Part shown: one piece after another, positions 22,339 to 32,922 of the stretch
How the letters are laid out: the number at the start of each line of letters is the position of its first letter
How positions within the stretch are numbered: position 1 is the stretch's first letter
Assembly: GCA_027559495.1 (NCBI GenBank)
Contig: JAMXSV010000001.1
Location: 806,001 to 870,000 of the forward strand
Reading direction: 5' to 3'
Origin: Aurifilum marmelostoma
Lineage: Eukaryota > Ascomycota > Sordariomycetes > Diaporthales > Cryphonectriaceae
DNA: 64,000 bases
The notes under the pieces: model-generated
Databases searched by the model: none
The model's input: only the letters and a program-made list of their open reading frames with translations
Told to the model about the DNA's origin: nothing
Program-made: the position numbers and the translations under genes

Positions 22339-24271
22339 TCAGCTCGACATGGCCGCCGCTGGGGGTGCCGCGGGCATGTCGGACTCGTCACCTCTTGGCT
22401 CGCCGTCAGTTGCGTCCTGGGCCGGCTGAATCTGAGGTGCGAAGATCTGGATGTCGAGCTGCGACGGCGTTAGCTGCGGCTGCTGCATGATGCCACCAGA
22501 AGAATGCATATCCATAGCGCGTCTCGAATAAGATAGAAAAGAGGACATCGAACTCACTGTCATGTACGCCGTCTGCCTCAGAGGCACGATCTTTGGTGGG
22601 ATGACAACGTCGTCACCTCCAGCCGTCTTCTCCATCTCCTGGTTCCAGCGCTCGATCCACCGCTCGAGCCTCGCCAGCCTGGCCTTGGCGTACGTGAGCC
22701 CAAAGTCGTCCCATAGCCAGCCGGTCAGGAGGCCCATTACGCCGTCCAAGATGTTCCTGAAGCTGTATGGGTTGAACACGGTGACGAGTTCCGAGTTGAG
22801 CTTGTCGATGACCCTCCGGAACTCGACCTCGTTTAGACCCGCCGGGTCGAGGATCTCCGGGTACAGGTTTGAGAACGTCGGGGCCAGGTCGCCCTGGAGC
22901 AGCCAGTCTCGTTTTATCCTGATGATGCGGGTGTTGGCGTACTCTGGCGAGTCGACGGGAACGTGGGGGTTCAGGTGTGGGAAGCACGGGTGCTGGGGGC
23001 CCCATTCCTCGTCGACGACAGGTGCATCTGGATCGCCCCTTATGGACGAGTCATCACTAGATGCAATAGCAGAGCCGATACCATCATCATCCAGCGAGCC
23101 AAGTGAGTCTCTCCGGTGGGGCTCGGGTCCCTGTTCGAGATCCCGTTCGAAAGACGCCCCCACGTGCTGCTGCTGCTCCTGCTCGGCGTCATTGTCGCCG
23201 GAAGCCATGATCAGTACTGCCTTGCCCTTGCCCTTGTCCGAGGCGGCGTGACCGGTGACCGTCGCTGCCGGCCTGCTGCGATGGCCGCCCTTGGGTTGAT
23301 CTCGCCCTGCCCTCCCTCTGGTCTCTGCTGCTGCGTCTGCCTCCGACTCCTGGACAGTCTCGGGTCGCCGACTCGACGACGGCCCTGCCTCTGGGGTCTG
23401 TCCGGGCTGGTTCGGGGACGGCGTGAGGCTGCTCCTGCTCCTGCTGCGAATCTCGTCGTAGGAATGCCGCACAGACCTGGGCAGGCTGACACTGTCCCGT
23501 CCGGCCTGGTCGATCTGGAGGCTCGTCCGGCCCCCCTTGAATTGCTGTTGGTCCGACGGCGACAGCAGTGGGACGTCTCCGGCAGGATTGGTGACGACGC
23601 CGGAAAGATTGACGGAGGAGACGTCGAGGGTCAGATACGGGATGGGAATTGCAGGAGGAGTCGCGGGGCTCGGGGGTCGGGGCGGCGGTCGAGGAGGGGT
23701 GGAGCGCAAGAGGAAACTGCGCGTCGAATTGGTCGGGTTCCAGAGGCGGGAGGCGGAAAATGACCGGCGATGGCGATGGGTGCTGGGGGAGGAATCGCTG
23801 CGGACCCGGAAGGGTGACTGCTGCTGCAGCTCCTGCAGGTAAGAACCCTGACTCGGAAATCGAGTGTGGCGCTGATGGTTGCGGTGGTGCTCGTGATCGC
23901 CGTCGGCGGGAGATTGCGGGTGTGAATGGTGATGAGGAGGAGGATTATTATTACGAGGTGCGTGCCGAGGCTGCGGCGGTGCCTGGGGGGGTACTTCAGG
24001 CAGAGGCTTGTCGGGCGCAGGGGCTAGCGCAGCATGAGGGGGGGTATCGAGGGTGAGCCGCAGGAGTTGAAGGATGGTTGGTGTCTAGTTGGTCGGTATC
24101 GGCATGGACATGGACATTGGCAGTATTGGTGGTGGTGGTGGTGGTGGTGGTGGTGGGAGGAGTATTGGGGCGGCCTGCTGGGATGGGAACAATGTCGGTG
24201 GTCAGGGGGGCCAGTGCAGCTCGTCGATCAGTACTGGACGCAGCGTGGGAAGCCGTGGTAACGAGCTCCAA
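22339..24271 (-). CDS. ERF4: Erf4-domain protein (Ras palmitoyltransferase subunit), 5' end unresolved
   Basis: The 3' exon (22458-22339) joins the long upstream exon (ending 22558) through a 99-nt intron with a gtgagt donor, giving RQTAYM-TLDIQIFAPQIQPAQ. The Erf4/Golgin A7 domain is clear: IIRIKRDWLLQGDLAPTFSN, YPEILDPAGLNEVEFRRVI, NPYSFRNILDGVMGLLTGW, KIVPLRQTAYM. Erf4 partners the DHHC enzyme Erf2 at the ER to palmitoylate Ras. The N-terminal ~350 residues are disordered (Pro, Ser, His, poly-Thr, Gln), as is common in filamentous fungi. Upstream the frame breaks at G7 24038-24044 (C7 on the coding strand); one base fewer connects STPAAHPRYPP to HAALAPAPDKPLPEVPPQ. Even so, no ATG lies in frame before a TAG at 24272-24274. 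The start must therefore lie further upstream through an intron or another indel in the low-complexity region. Confidence 0.8.
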
Positions 24272-24668
24272 CTAGCAGTAGCCGCCAGGACGGCCTCGGG
24301 TAGCCTTCTGGCCGGGCTGGTTGTGTCTTGTAGTGGTGGTGGTGGTGGTGGTGGTGGTGGTAATTGGTCGAGGTGCGTCGTCAGCTGCCTCGGGCGCACG
24401 TCTCGATGTTGTGGTCGTTGTCGTGATCGTGTTCGTTCTTGTTTATTTTGTTGTCGTTCTTGTTGCCGTCGACGGGGTGACGAGAGGCAGGACCAGCGAC
24501 GGCGCAGCAGATTCTGACGTGGTCGTCGACGTCCTGAGCCACCAGGCAGAAAATATGGGAGGAGGAGATCGAGGTCGAGGTCGTCGAGGACTTCGAGGAC
24601 AAGGAGGGTTGAGTTTTGCGGTGGGGTCGAGACAATAGTGGCAGCAGCAGCAGCAGCAGCAGCAGCAG
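24127..24668. repeat. GGT and CAG trinucleotide arrays
   Basis: GGT repeats lie at about 24127-24155 and 24332-24361, and CAG repeats at about 24641-24668; a further CTG array lies at 25235-25262. On the minus strand these read as poly-Thr/Pro and poly-Ala/Leu. Array length differences would change the Erf4 N-terminal region if it is coding. Confidence 0.85.
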
Positions 24669-25771
24669 GGCGAGGCCAGGAGGAGCAGGAGATTGAGCAA
24701 CAGGGGCTCCCACGTTTCTTCTGGGCGTGCTCCCGGCAATCGTGAAAGGCCCCTGCAGTAGTGGTTGCAGCTACTGGGCGCGGGTCGGAACCTGAAGGTG
24801 GAGGTGGGCGTGCCGCTCCTCGGTGGTGCCGTGGAGGAAGATCCTGGATGGTGAGATGAGGATTATGCGGTCCTGCCACTAGTAGGAGAGCCTGAAGAGG
24901 AAAGGATGTCGTCGTCAAGCGCAGCAGCAGCCGCAGCAGCAGCAGCAGCAGCAGTAGCGCTGTTGTCGTATGCAGGGTCGCCTGCAGGTCCGACAGAGTC
25001 AGGCCTAGACTTGGCGGGTGGTGGTGGTGGTGGTGCTGCTGCTGCTGCTGGTGATCCCGGCGCTGCGGGTGCGGGTGCGGGTGCGGGTGCTGTAGTTCCT
25101 GCAGGTGGTGCTGCTGTAGCTGCCGCTGCAGATGGCCGTCTGTAGGGGACGACGAGTTGTAGTCACAGTGGGTATCGCACCCACCAGCTCGAGTTTCAGC
25201 ACCAACAAGCACAACACCACCACCACCAATACCAATGCTGCTGCTGCTGCTGCTGCTGCTGCAGTAGATTGAGTTTGAGAAGGGCGAGTAGGAGGCGTCG
25301 GAGTATGAGTGTGAGTGTCGCAGGTCAATATGCTCGCAACAGTGGTCGCACGATCGCACCACCATGACACCTGTCCACAATCCACGCGAGAATGGCTGCC
25401 GACAGTCTTCGTTCTTGTCGTGGTGTTGTGTGTGCGCGTGTGTATTGGGTGATTTTCTTCTCCGGCGTGTTTTTTTGCTTATTGACTGAAGTTCATGGGT
25501 TATGTTGGGAGATGGAAGGAGTTTTTTGGTTTTTTTTTCTGTCCTTTGTTCCCAGCCTCAATCCTGAGGGAGATTGTGGTCGTGCTCGCGTCCGTGCGAC
25601 AGACACTTACCAATCTCTTGACCTTGTGTGTGTGTGTGTGTCTGTCTGTCTGTCCGTCCGTCTGTGAGGTGAGACTTCAAAAGATGTCGTCGTTGAAGGG
25701 GCAAAAAATAAAAATAATAAAAATGCAAGGGTTACAAGACGGGCAGTTCGAGGCACAAAAGGCATCCATAC

Positions 25772-25774
<3 letters not shown>

Positions 25775-25803
<29 letters not shown>
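25775..25803. repeat. (TA)n microsatellite
   Basis: About 14 TA units upstream of the Erf4 gene, with GT and TCTG repeats just before it at about 25625-25660. Confidence 0.9.
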
Positions 25804-25807
<4 letters not shown>

Positions 25808-27420
25808 CTATAGATGTACATGCACAGACAGATACATACACGGACACCTTTGCGTGCGTGTCTCTTAATATGGGGTCCGCATAATTTCCTCCTGGTTTTC
25901 TCTTTTTTTGTTTTTTTTTTTTTTTTTCTCCGAAGGCGCCAGCGTATGAGCTGAGCATCGGCGTGCCCATGTCCCATCGTACAAGGCCTGGGCTGCGCGG
26001 GATCAGGAACACGATGACATATTGGGCGGATTCTTTTTTTTCTTTTTTCTTTTCCGCCCCTCCCCCCCTGGCAAGCCCGACTGGCTCATCCCACCCAAGG
26101 TTTATTACTTCCAGCCACCTACCATAGTAGGTGCCTACTGGACATGCTATATCTGGGCACGTCTACCAACATGATCGTGGCACTTACTATGCACTATTAT
26201 CTCTCCACCAACAAAGTGAGGGATCAACATTTCAAACGGGTCGGTCTAACATGTTCTTCTTCACCCTGTTTATAAGATGATTTTGCCGGTTGGTTTTTTT
26301 TCCTTCTTCTTTTTTCTTTCTCTTCTTTCTACGAGCTCTAGTGGTGTGGTTTCTGCCTGTGCCATCGGCCCCTGGTCTCTCCCCCCCCCCCCCAAAAAAA
26401 GAGCACATATTTCGGACCCCATAGGGCTGGATTTGAGGAGGCGTAGGGGGGCTCACTTTCTGGATGACGGATGAGTAAGAACAGTAAGTTTCGTTGTAAG
26501 ATCTATCCAAGATGCTCGTTCCGTCGTGCTGCAGTCGTGTCTCTTGCTCTCTTTTTCAGCTTTCTAGGCCAGGGGAAAAGAAAAGAAAGGAAAAAGGGAC
26601 AAACTATCAAAATGGAACCCTCCATGCAGGCTGGAGTTGACCAGCAGGTCCCAGTAAGAATAATAAAAGAAAGACTGCCTGCAGAGACCGACAACACGAT
26701 ACGGTGGTAATAAAGTAATTCCCCCTGTCGAGCAGCATACTTTATCCTCCTCATCCTTGTCATTAGCTTTCGTATGTCGCCGGTGGGACGACGCAGAGAA
26801 TCTCCGAGCCCACTTGTTAGGATTCAATGACCCGAAACTTTCGACCTCGTCCTCGGCCGTTTGTTGCTAGGCGGTCGCTCTTTTTTTTTTTTTTTGGTCT
26901 TTCTTTGCTTCCTCTCTTGTCAAATATAAGTACATGGTATCTGCTATAGAGGGTCAATGCAACCACGGCCAGGAGGTGGGAAAGTACAGTACCTTCGAAG
27001 CCCATCTCTCCAGCTCGGAACCATCCGATTTTTGGTTCTTTTTTTTTCTCCCGACTGATTTTGTTTTGCCTTCTTCAACGTCGTCTTTCCTATCCTCATG
27101 TCGAGTCACGTCAGTCAATCAGTCACGTCACGTCACGTAATGGACCCTTTCGCAGCCCTCCCCCCCTCCTCCTCCCCCCTCCTCCTCCGCCACCACCACC
27201 ACCTCCAGCTACAACTCCATCACACTGCACTGCACTGAAACACACTGGTATCAGGACTCAACAGGTTTTCGTCGAGAAATGCCAGCTCAATTGAAACCAT
27301 TGTGCAGCTCTGACCTGTCTCTGAACTGCTGATAAGAGAGAGTCGAGTGAGTGAGTCAATATCCACCACCTCTGCGACAGGAAGTGGCTCGTGGCCCACT
27401 GCACTGCATCCATCGTATGG

Positions 27421-27453
<33 letters not shown>
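27421..27453. repeat. (CT)n microsatellite
   Basis: Sixteen CT units. They lie about 730 bp upstream of the gene at 28185 and may be part of its pyrimidine-rich promoter. Confidence 0.9.
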
Positions 27454-27455
<2 letters not shown>

Positions 27456-28184
27456 CATCCCCAGCCCACTCACTCTTCACGAATGATTGAATCCTGCAGG
27501 GTATGTTTGTATTTATCAACGTACCTGGGCAGGGAGAAGAAGAAGAAGAAGAAAAAAGACAAAAAGATCATGTAGGAGCCAACCAAAAAAAAGAGGGACC
27601 ACTTACATCTCCAGTCTACTTATCTTCCCAGAAAGAACCCAAAAAAAAAAAAAAAAAAAAGGAAATAGAATATCCTGGTACAAATGCACCTCCTGCATGT
27701 ACAACGCATACAGCATCTGGACCTCGATTGGCAAGACCAGATATCCTCCATCCACAGACGACTCCACGCTGCGCGTAACTAGTGCAGGTAATTGCCGTGT
27801 TAGGCGTCATGGCGTCCTGGTTCCTCGACCATGACTGGTAAGGGCGGCACCCTCAGCTTCTCACTCACACACACCTTGACCTTACACAACAAGAATCCTT
27901 GTTCTTCTCGTCATTCCAGACTTGTTCCAGAGCCCAGTTCCCTCATTTTCCCTCCCCATCTCGTTCCTCGTTTTACCGCCCTTTCTTCTTCTTCTTCTTC
28001 CTCTCGTCCTCCTGTGTCTCTTGTGTGTCTTCCCATCTCCTCCTAGGCTTCTACTCTTGACCACCAGCTACAACCCCTCCCTCACTCCCCTCGAATTTCG
28101 TGTCTGTCTGCCTGCAGTCTTCAGCTGCTATCCTCGACCGATGCTTCGCGCCACGCCATCATCACCATCATCACCATCACCATT

Positions 28185-29930
28185 ATGGCGGCGAATATAA
28201 CGTCAGACAGGGACAATGACGCGCCACCACCACCACAGCGTCTGTCCTCCTCACCTCCCTCCATCTCCCCTCAGGCTACAAGCTCGTCCTACGCCTTCCC
28301 CTCCTCTGCTCCTGCACCACCAGGTCACGCGATCAGGCGGTCTGTGACCATGGACGACGGCAACCCGATCCTACGCCGCAGGCCAGTCGCCATGGCCTCC
28401 GTCCCTTCGCCCGACGGCGGCAACACCCCACCCCCGCCCCTGCGCCGCCGGAGCTCGACCCTCTCCGACTTCAGCCTGTCCGAGGCTCGACGGTCCTTTC
28501 GCGACGGGACCCAGGAGATCCTCAACCCGAGCGCCGCCAAGCAGCAAAGCCACCGCGACGCGTCCGAGTCCCAGTCCCTGCTCTCGACCCTGCCCCTGGC
28601 CTTTGCCCTGCTGCCCGCCCTGGTCGGCATCTTCTTCGAAGGCGGCAGCTCCTTTGTCACGGACGTCATGCTCCTGGGGCTGGTCTTTGTCTTTCTCAGG
28701 TACACGGTCACCCAGCCCTGGCGGTGGTACCACGAGGCCCAGGAGGTCCGCATCCGGCAGGAGGTTGGGCTGGAACAGGTCCTCGACGAGGACAGCGACG
28801 TGGAGGCGGCCGCAAGAATGAGGACGTCGTCTGTCATGACGCTGGACGAGGTTCCCGAGGAACCCTCCTCCCAGGACGGGCAGAGGGACGAGGACAACGA
28901 GGAGCAGCAGTCGGGCCACCAAGAGGCGAAGAAAGAACAACAGCAGCAGCAGCAGCAGCAGCAGCAACGACAACAACAACAACAACGTGAGGATCGCTTT
29001 GCAAAAGACAAGGCGGAAACAAGCCGTACGAGGGCCCAGGAGGCGGCCGTCAACGAGCTCTACATGCACGAGGTCCTAGCCCTGCTCTCGTGCTTCCTGA
29101 GCCCAGCCCTCGGCGCATACCTCCTCCACACCATCCGCGCCCAGCTGAGCCGCCCGTCCGAGGGCCTGATGACGGACTTCAACATCACCGTGTTCCTCCT
29201 CGCCGCCGAGCTGCGCCCCATCTCCCACGCCCTGAAGCTCCTGCAGGCCCGCACCCTCCACCTGCAGCGCATCGTGCAGTCCACACCCGTCGCCCGGTCG
29301 ACCATCGCCCAGCTCGAGGAGGTGCGCGCCCGCCTCGCCCAGCTCGAGGACCGCGCCGACGCCAGCGACGAGGTCACCGCCACCACCCTCGCGAGCGCAG
29401 CAGCCCAGCAGCATGCACGTCGGGACGGCGCAGGGGCCAGCAGCAAGCAGGACGCTGCCCTCGTCCGCGAGGTCCGCAACGCCATACAGCCCGAGCTCGA
29501 CGCCCTGAACCGGGCCATGCGCCGCTACGAGAAGAAGGCCACGGTCCTGGCGCTCCAGACCGAGTCGAGGCTCGGCACCGTCGACACGAGGCTGGGCGAC
29601 GCCATCTCCCTGGCCGCGGCTGCAGCCAAGCAGAGCAGCCGGCCCCAGTGGGGCCTCTCGGCCCTGGTGGCCTGGATCGCGGACTGGCTCCTGACCATCG
29701 TGACCATACCTTACCATCTAGGCATGTACATCGTCATGTGGCCCTTCCGCACGATCGCGGGCTTCTGTTTCAGGGGCCGCCAGTCCAGCGGCAGCAAGGA
29801 CGGCAGGGCCGGGCACGGCAGGTCAGGTCGACACTCCGGCTTCAAGGGAACACGGAACGGCTCCGGCTCTGACAAGGATCGACATAGGGACCGTGTTCCG
29901 TCCAGGCTGTCGAGGCGGTATAGCCCATGA
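28185..29930 (+). CDS. conserved membrane protein with poly-Gln and coiled-coil segments
   Basis: A single exon of 581 aa, with ATG at 28185 after a CAT/CAC-rich leader. Residues 1-130 are Pro/Ser-rich and disordered. Two adjacent hydrophobic helices (about 132-151 and 158-172) are followed by RYTVTQPWRWYHEAQEVR. An acidic stretch leads into poly-Gln (about 252-268), then more helices (about 296-318 and 333-354). A likely coiled coil with LEEVRARLAQLEDRAD follows. A C-terminal hydrophobic stretch contains YHLGMYIVMWPFRTIAGF, and the final tail is basic, Ser/Arg-rich. I do not recognise a named domain. The layout (paired helices plus amphipathic C-terminal helix) suggests an endomembrane or nuclear-envelope protein, which is inference. 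Uninterrupted coding bias over the full length makes a real gene very likely. Confidence 0.82.
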   Translation: MAANITSDRDNDAPPPPQRLSSSPPSISPQATSSSYAFPSSAPAPPGHAIRRSVTMDDGNPILRRRPVAMASVPSPDGGNTPPPPLRRRSSTLSDFSLSEARRSFRDGTQEILNPSAAKQQSHRDASESQSLLSTLPLAFALLPALVGIFFEGGSSFVTDVMLLGLVFVFLRYTVTQPWRWYHEAQEVRIRQEVGLEQVLDEDSDVEAAARMRTSSVMTLDEVPEEPSSQDGQRDEDNEEQQSGHQEAKKEQQQQQQQQQQRQQQQQREDRFAKDKAETSRTRAQEAAVNELYMHEVLALLSCFLSPALGAYLLHTIRAQLSRPSEGLMTDFNITVFLLAAELRPISHALKLLQARTLHLQRIVQSTPVARSTIAQLEEVRARLAQLEDRADASDEVTATTLASAAAQQHARRDGAGASSKQDAALVREVRNAIQPELDALNRAMRRYEKKATVLALQTESRLGTVDTRLGDAISLAAAAAKQSSRPQWGLSALVAWIADWLLTIVTIPYHLGMYIVMWPFRTIAGFCFRGRQSSGSKDGRAGHGRSGRHSGFKGTRNGSGSDKDRHRDRVPSRLSRRYSP

Positions 29931-30813
29931 ATCACACGTGCGCACACGAAACAGGCTCTATCCTGGTGCTTGAATGATTTGCTGCTGCAGCTACAACTAA
30001 CTGCTGCCGCCGGTTTGGCTTTGATTTTGACGATGAACTATGATACCACGGGGGGGGGGTTCTTTTTTTTTTTTTTTTTTTTTTTTCCTCTTCTTTCTGG
30101 GCTCTGCGAGCTAGCGATGATGTACTGGAGACAGATACTACGTCAACGAAAAAGAATGCACAAAACACATGAAATCAATGTCTCTTGGGGGCTGTACACA
30201 TGCGAGAGCCCTGTCCAAACCGCTGCTCGCGTGCGATTCTCAAGTCGGTCGCGGGATCATGGGGCGGAAGCAGCTGCCTATACAAGTGATACCAAGAAGA
30301 GAAAACCGTGCTGGAAAGCGGACGAGCTGAGGATAGATGGGAGAGGTGATGTGCAGCTGTACATTGCCGTTCAAAAGGGGCGTTTCGCGGATTGCGGTGC
30401 TTGGGGAACCCGCGGGGGGAAGGGGGGGGGGGGCGGGAGAGAAGCATCAACGGGCTTGTCGTGACCACGACATCAACTCGATCAACCAACGATGATAAAG
30501 AATGAAAGAAAGCCTTAGCTAACATCACTCCTCCCTCATACACCTAATTCATGGACCTCAATCGAAGGGATGGCTCCTGATAGCTGGGGAAACGGCAGAC
30601 ACGAGTAGATGTATTCGTCTGTCCTCATGAAATCGACAATACAAGTATGGCGGTATAAGCGGAACAATTAGCTAGACTATATGAAAAGAGACCGGCATAT
30701 ACTAAACATGTGAATCCACGTGCAACCTCCCTTCAACGAGAACAAAACAATCTGAGCCGCCCAACGAACGATAACAAAGACATTCTGGTACAGACAAGGC
30801 TCTCTCCGCTCTC
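29931..30813. other. intergenic between convergent genes
   Basis: This holds the 3' ends of the gene at 28185 and of the catalase gene. A G10 run at 30050-30059 followed by a T24 run, and G-rich sequence at 30411-30436, are present. No gene is seen. Confidence 0.6.
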
Positions 30814-32922
30814 TCACTTCTGCTGCGAGACCGTCCCCCGCTCCCCGCCCGCAATATCAACCTTCTGCCGGTGCAGCAGCCCATAGATCTTCATGGCCGC
30901 CTGCGCCGCCTCCCCCTGCACGGTGCCGTTCTCCTCCGCAGCCGCCGCCTCCGCAACCAGGATCTCCGTCGCCCGCGCGATCCTCTTGCCCAGGTCCTCG
31001 TCCACGCGCGCAAACAGCGTGTACACGTCAGCCCGCACAGACGGCACCGCGCTGCGCAGGTGCGCCGCCACGTTGCCGACAAAGTTGTCCTGCTGGCCCT
31101 TCTCGCGGGCCAGCACGTGCTGCCAGAATTCTGTGGCCTGGGTAAAGTCACCGGGGCGGAGCGGGGACTCGTAGTCGACCACGGGGCCATCGAAGCGCTC
31201 TTCGTTGACGCCCGAGGTGGCGTACTGGGCTGCGGCGCCGTAGGAGAAGAAGGAGCTGGGGTAGTAGTTGGGCGTGGCGCCCAGGTTGTCGCCGGTGGCG
31301 CCCTGGCCGTCGCGGTTGAGAGGCGTGAAGGAGTAGGCCGGGCGGTTGATGGGGAACTGGATAAAGTTGGTACCCAGGCGGTAGCGCTGGGTGTCTGCGT
31401 ATGCGAGGGCACGAGTCTGGAGGACTGTAATGGAGGAGAAGAATTTATGTTAGCTTGTGCGTGTGTGTGTGTGTGCGTGTGTGTAGGTGTGCGTGTGTGT
31501 GTGTATGTGTGATGTGAAAGAATTCATACGGGAAGAAGAGTGACAACAAAGGGATCTTCAAAACATACTTGGATCCGGCGACAGCGACCAACCAGGCACG
31601 ATGTTGGTCGGGCTGAAGGCCGACTGCTCGACCTCGGCAAAGTTGTTCTCCGGGTTTCTGTCCAGCACGATACGGCCAAACTTGCGCAGGGGGAAGTCCT
31701 TGAAGGGCAGCGTCTTGGTGGCATCAAAGATGTCGACGGGGGACCGAGCGACGGCATCCGGCTCGATGACCTGTGCGTAGACATCCCAAGACGGGTGGCG
31801 CCCGGCGTCGAGGTCCTCGAAGAGCGAGCGGGTCTGGAAGTCCGGATCCTCGCCTGCTACCGTGGCAGCCTCGGCGACAGTGAAGTTCTCGACGCCTTGG
31901 TTCGTCTTGACGTGGATGCGGACGTAGACGAACTTGCCATCCTGTGAGGGAAGAAGAAGAATGGGTTAGTTTTGGCTCTGTGCCCAAGGCGAAGCTGGAA
32001 TGGGGCAGGCAGTAAGGACATGAAATGAACCTACAGGCTTGGTGAACTTGTAGCAGTTGATGCTGAAGCAGTCGGCATGCTGGAAGTTGACAGGCGTGGC
32101 ACGGTCGCTAAAGAGGAACATGAGGAAGTGGATGGCCTCCTCGTTGTGGGTGAAGTAGTCCCAGAACATGCTATGGTCTGGCAGCCCGCTCTTGGGGTTC
32201 CTCTTGGTGGCGTGGGTGAAGGACGGGAACTTGGCGCCGTCGCGAATGGGGAACACAGGCGTGGACAGGAACAGCCAGTCGAGGATGCCCTCCTCGGTCC
32301 GCAGCTTGAAGGCAAAGCCTCGAGTGTCGCGCACCGTCTCGGCCGAAGCGCGCTCGCCAGCGACGGTCGAGAAACGCGTAAACAGCGGTGTCCTCTTGCC
32401 CACCTTGTTCAGGAAAGCGGCACTGGTCAGATCCGTGATGTCGTCTGTCACCTCGAAGTAGCCGTGGGCGCCCGTGCCCCTGGCGTGCACCAGACGCTCG
32501 GGGATACGCTCATGGGTCAGGTGCTGGATCAGCTCGAGGAGGTTGATATCCTGGAGGAGCGTCGTGGCACGCAGCTGGTTCCCGATACGCTGGCTTGCGG
32601 CTGGCTTCTGCACCGGAGCACCTGTGAAGTGAGGTGTCAGAGAGAAAGGAAGCTTGTATGACGGATACGGTATAGAACTTTTCCATGTGCTGGTGGTTGA
32701 GTGCTCTGCTTACCATTCATGGTGGTGATATAGTCTCCATTGTACTCAGACTCGTGTGGGAATTCGGGCTTCGCATCCTCGACCTTGTCGGTGAACTCCT
32801 TGGCCTGTTCAGGAGTCAGGGAGGGACCACCGTCCTAGAAGTCGTTGTTAGTGAAGTCCCTATAGTGAATCACTATGAGGCTGTATCAGGTTCCTACGTA
32901 CCGAGTTGCGTCGGTCAGACAT
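30814..32922 (-). CDS. divergent heme catalase
   Basis: Five exons (32922-32902, 32834-32714, 32621-32035, 31941-31569, 31424-30814) give 570 aa, all in frame with GT-AG introns. Monofunctional catalase features are RIPERLVHARG with distal His93, RFSTVAGE with Ser132, RDTRGFAFK, KFPSFTHATKRNP, and the proximal heme-ligand motif RALAY. The length fits the small-subunit type: no flavodoxin-like C-terminal domain. Unusually, the distal Asn-Asn-Thr-Pro is Leu-Ser-Thr-Pro at 166-169, so the asparagine that helps orient peroxide is missing. No signal peptide is present and the C-terminus (SQQK) is not a standard peroxisomal signal, so a cytosolic location is likely. It may be a weak catalase or act on another peroxide. 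Intron 4 (31425-31568) carries a GT microsatellite. Confidence 0.92.
31457..31514. repeat. GT/GC-rich microsatellite in catalase intron 4
   Basis: Imperfect (GT)n inside the 144-nt fourth intron. It is not coding. Confidence 0.85.

Larger units (their letters stand above)
24272..28184. other. low-complexity region, leaders of Erf4 and the next gene
   Basis: This lies between two divergent genes. It holds trinucleotide repeats, poly-T and poly-C tracts, TA and CT dinucleotide arrays, and polypyrimidine stretches typical of fungal promoters and leaders (for example 27970-28060). A 388-codon open frame runs from an ATG at 25365 to 24202 on the minus strand, but it is nearly all homopolymer-like (Ser, Gly, His, Gln, Leu, Ala, Pro runs). 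It may contain the missing Erf4 N-terminus or be leader sequence. Confidence 0.5.

Noticed and set aside
30811..30825. Peroxisomal targeting signal on the catalase
   Set aside because: The protein ends SQQK, which does not match the SKL-type consensus.
30891..31412. 173-codon frame over the catalase last exon
   Set aside because: Out-of-frame shadow; the correct frame reads through as catalase.
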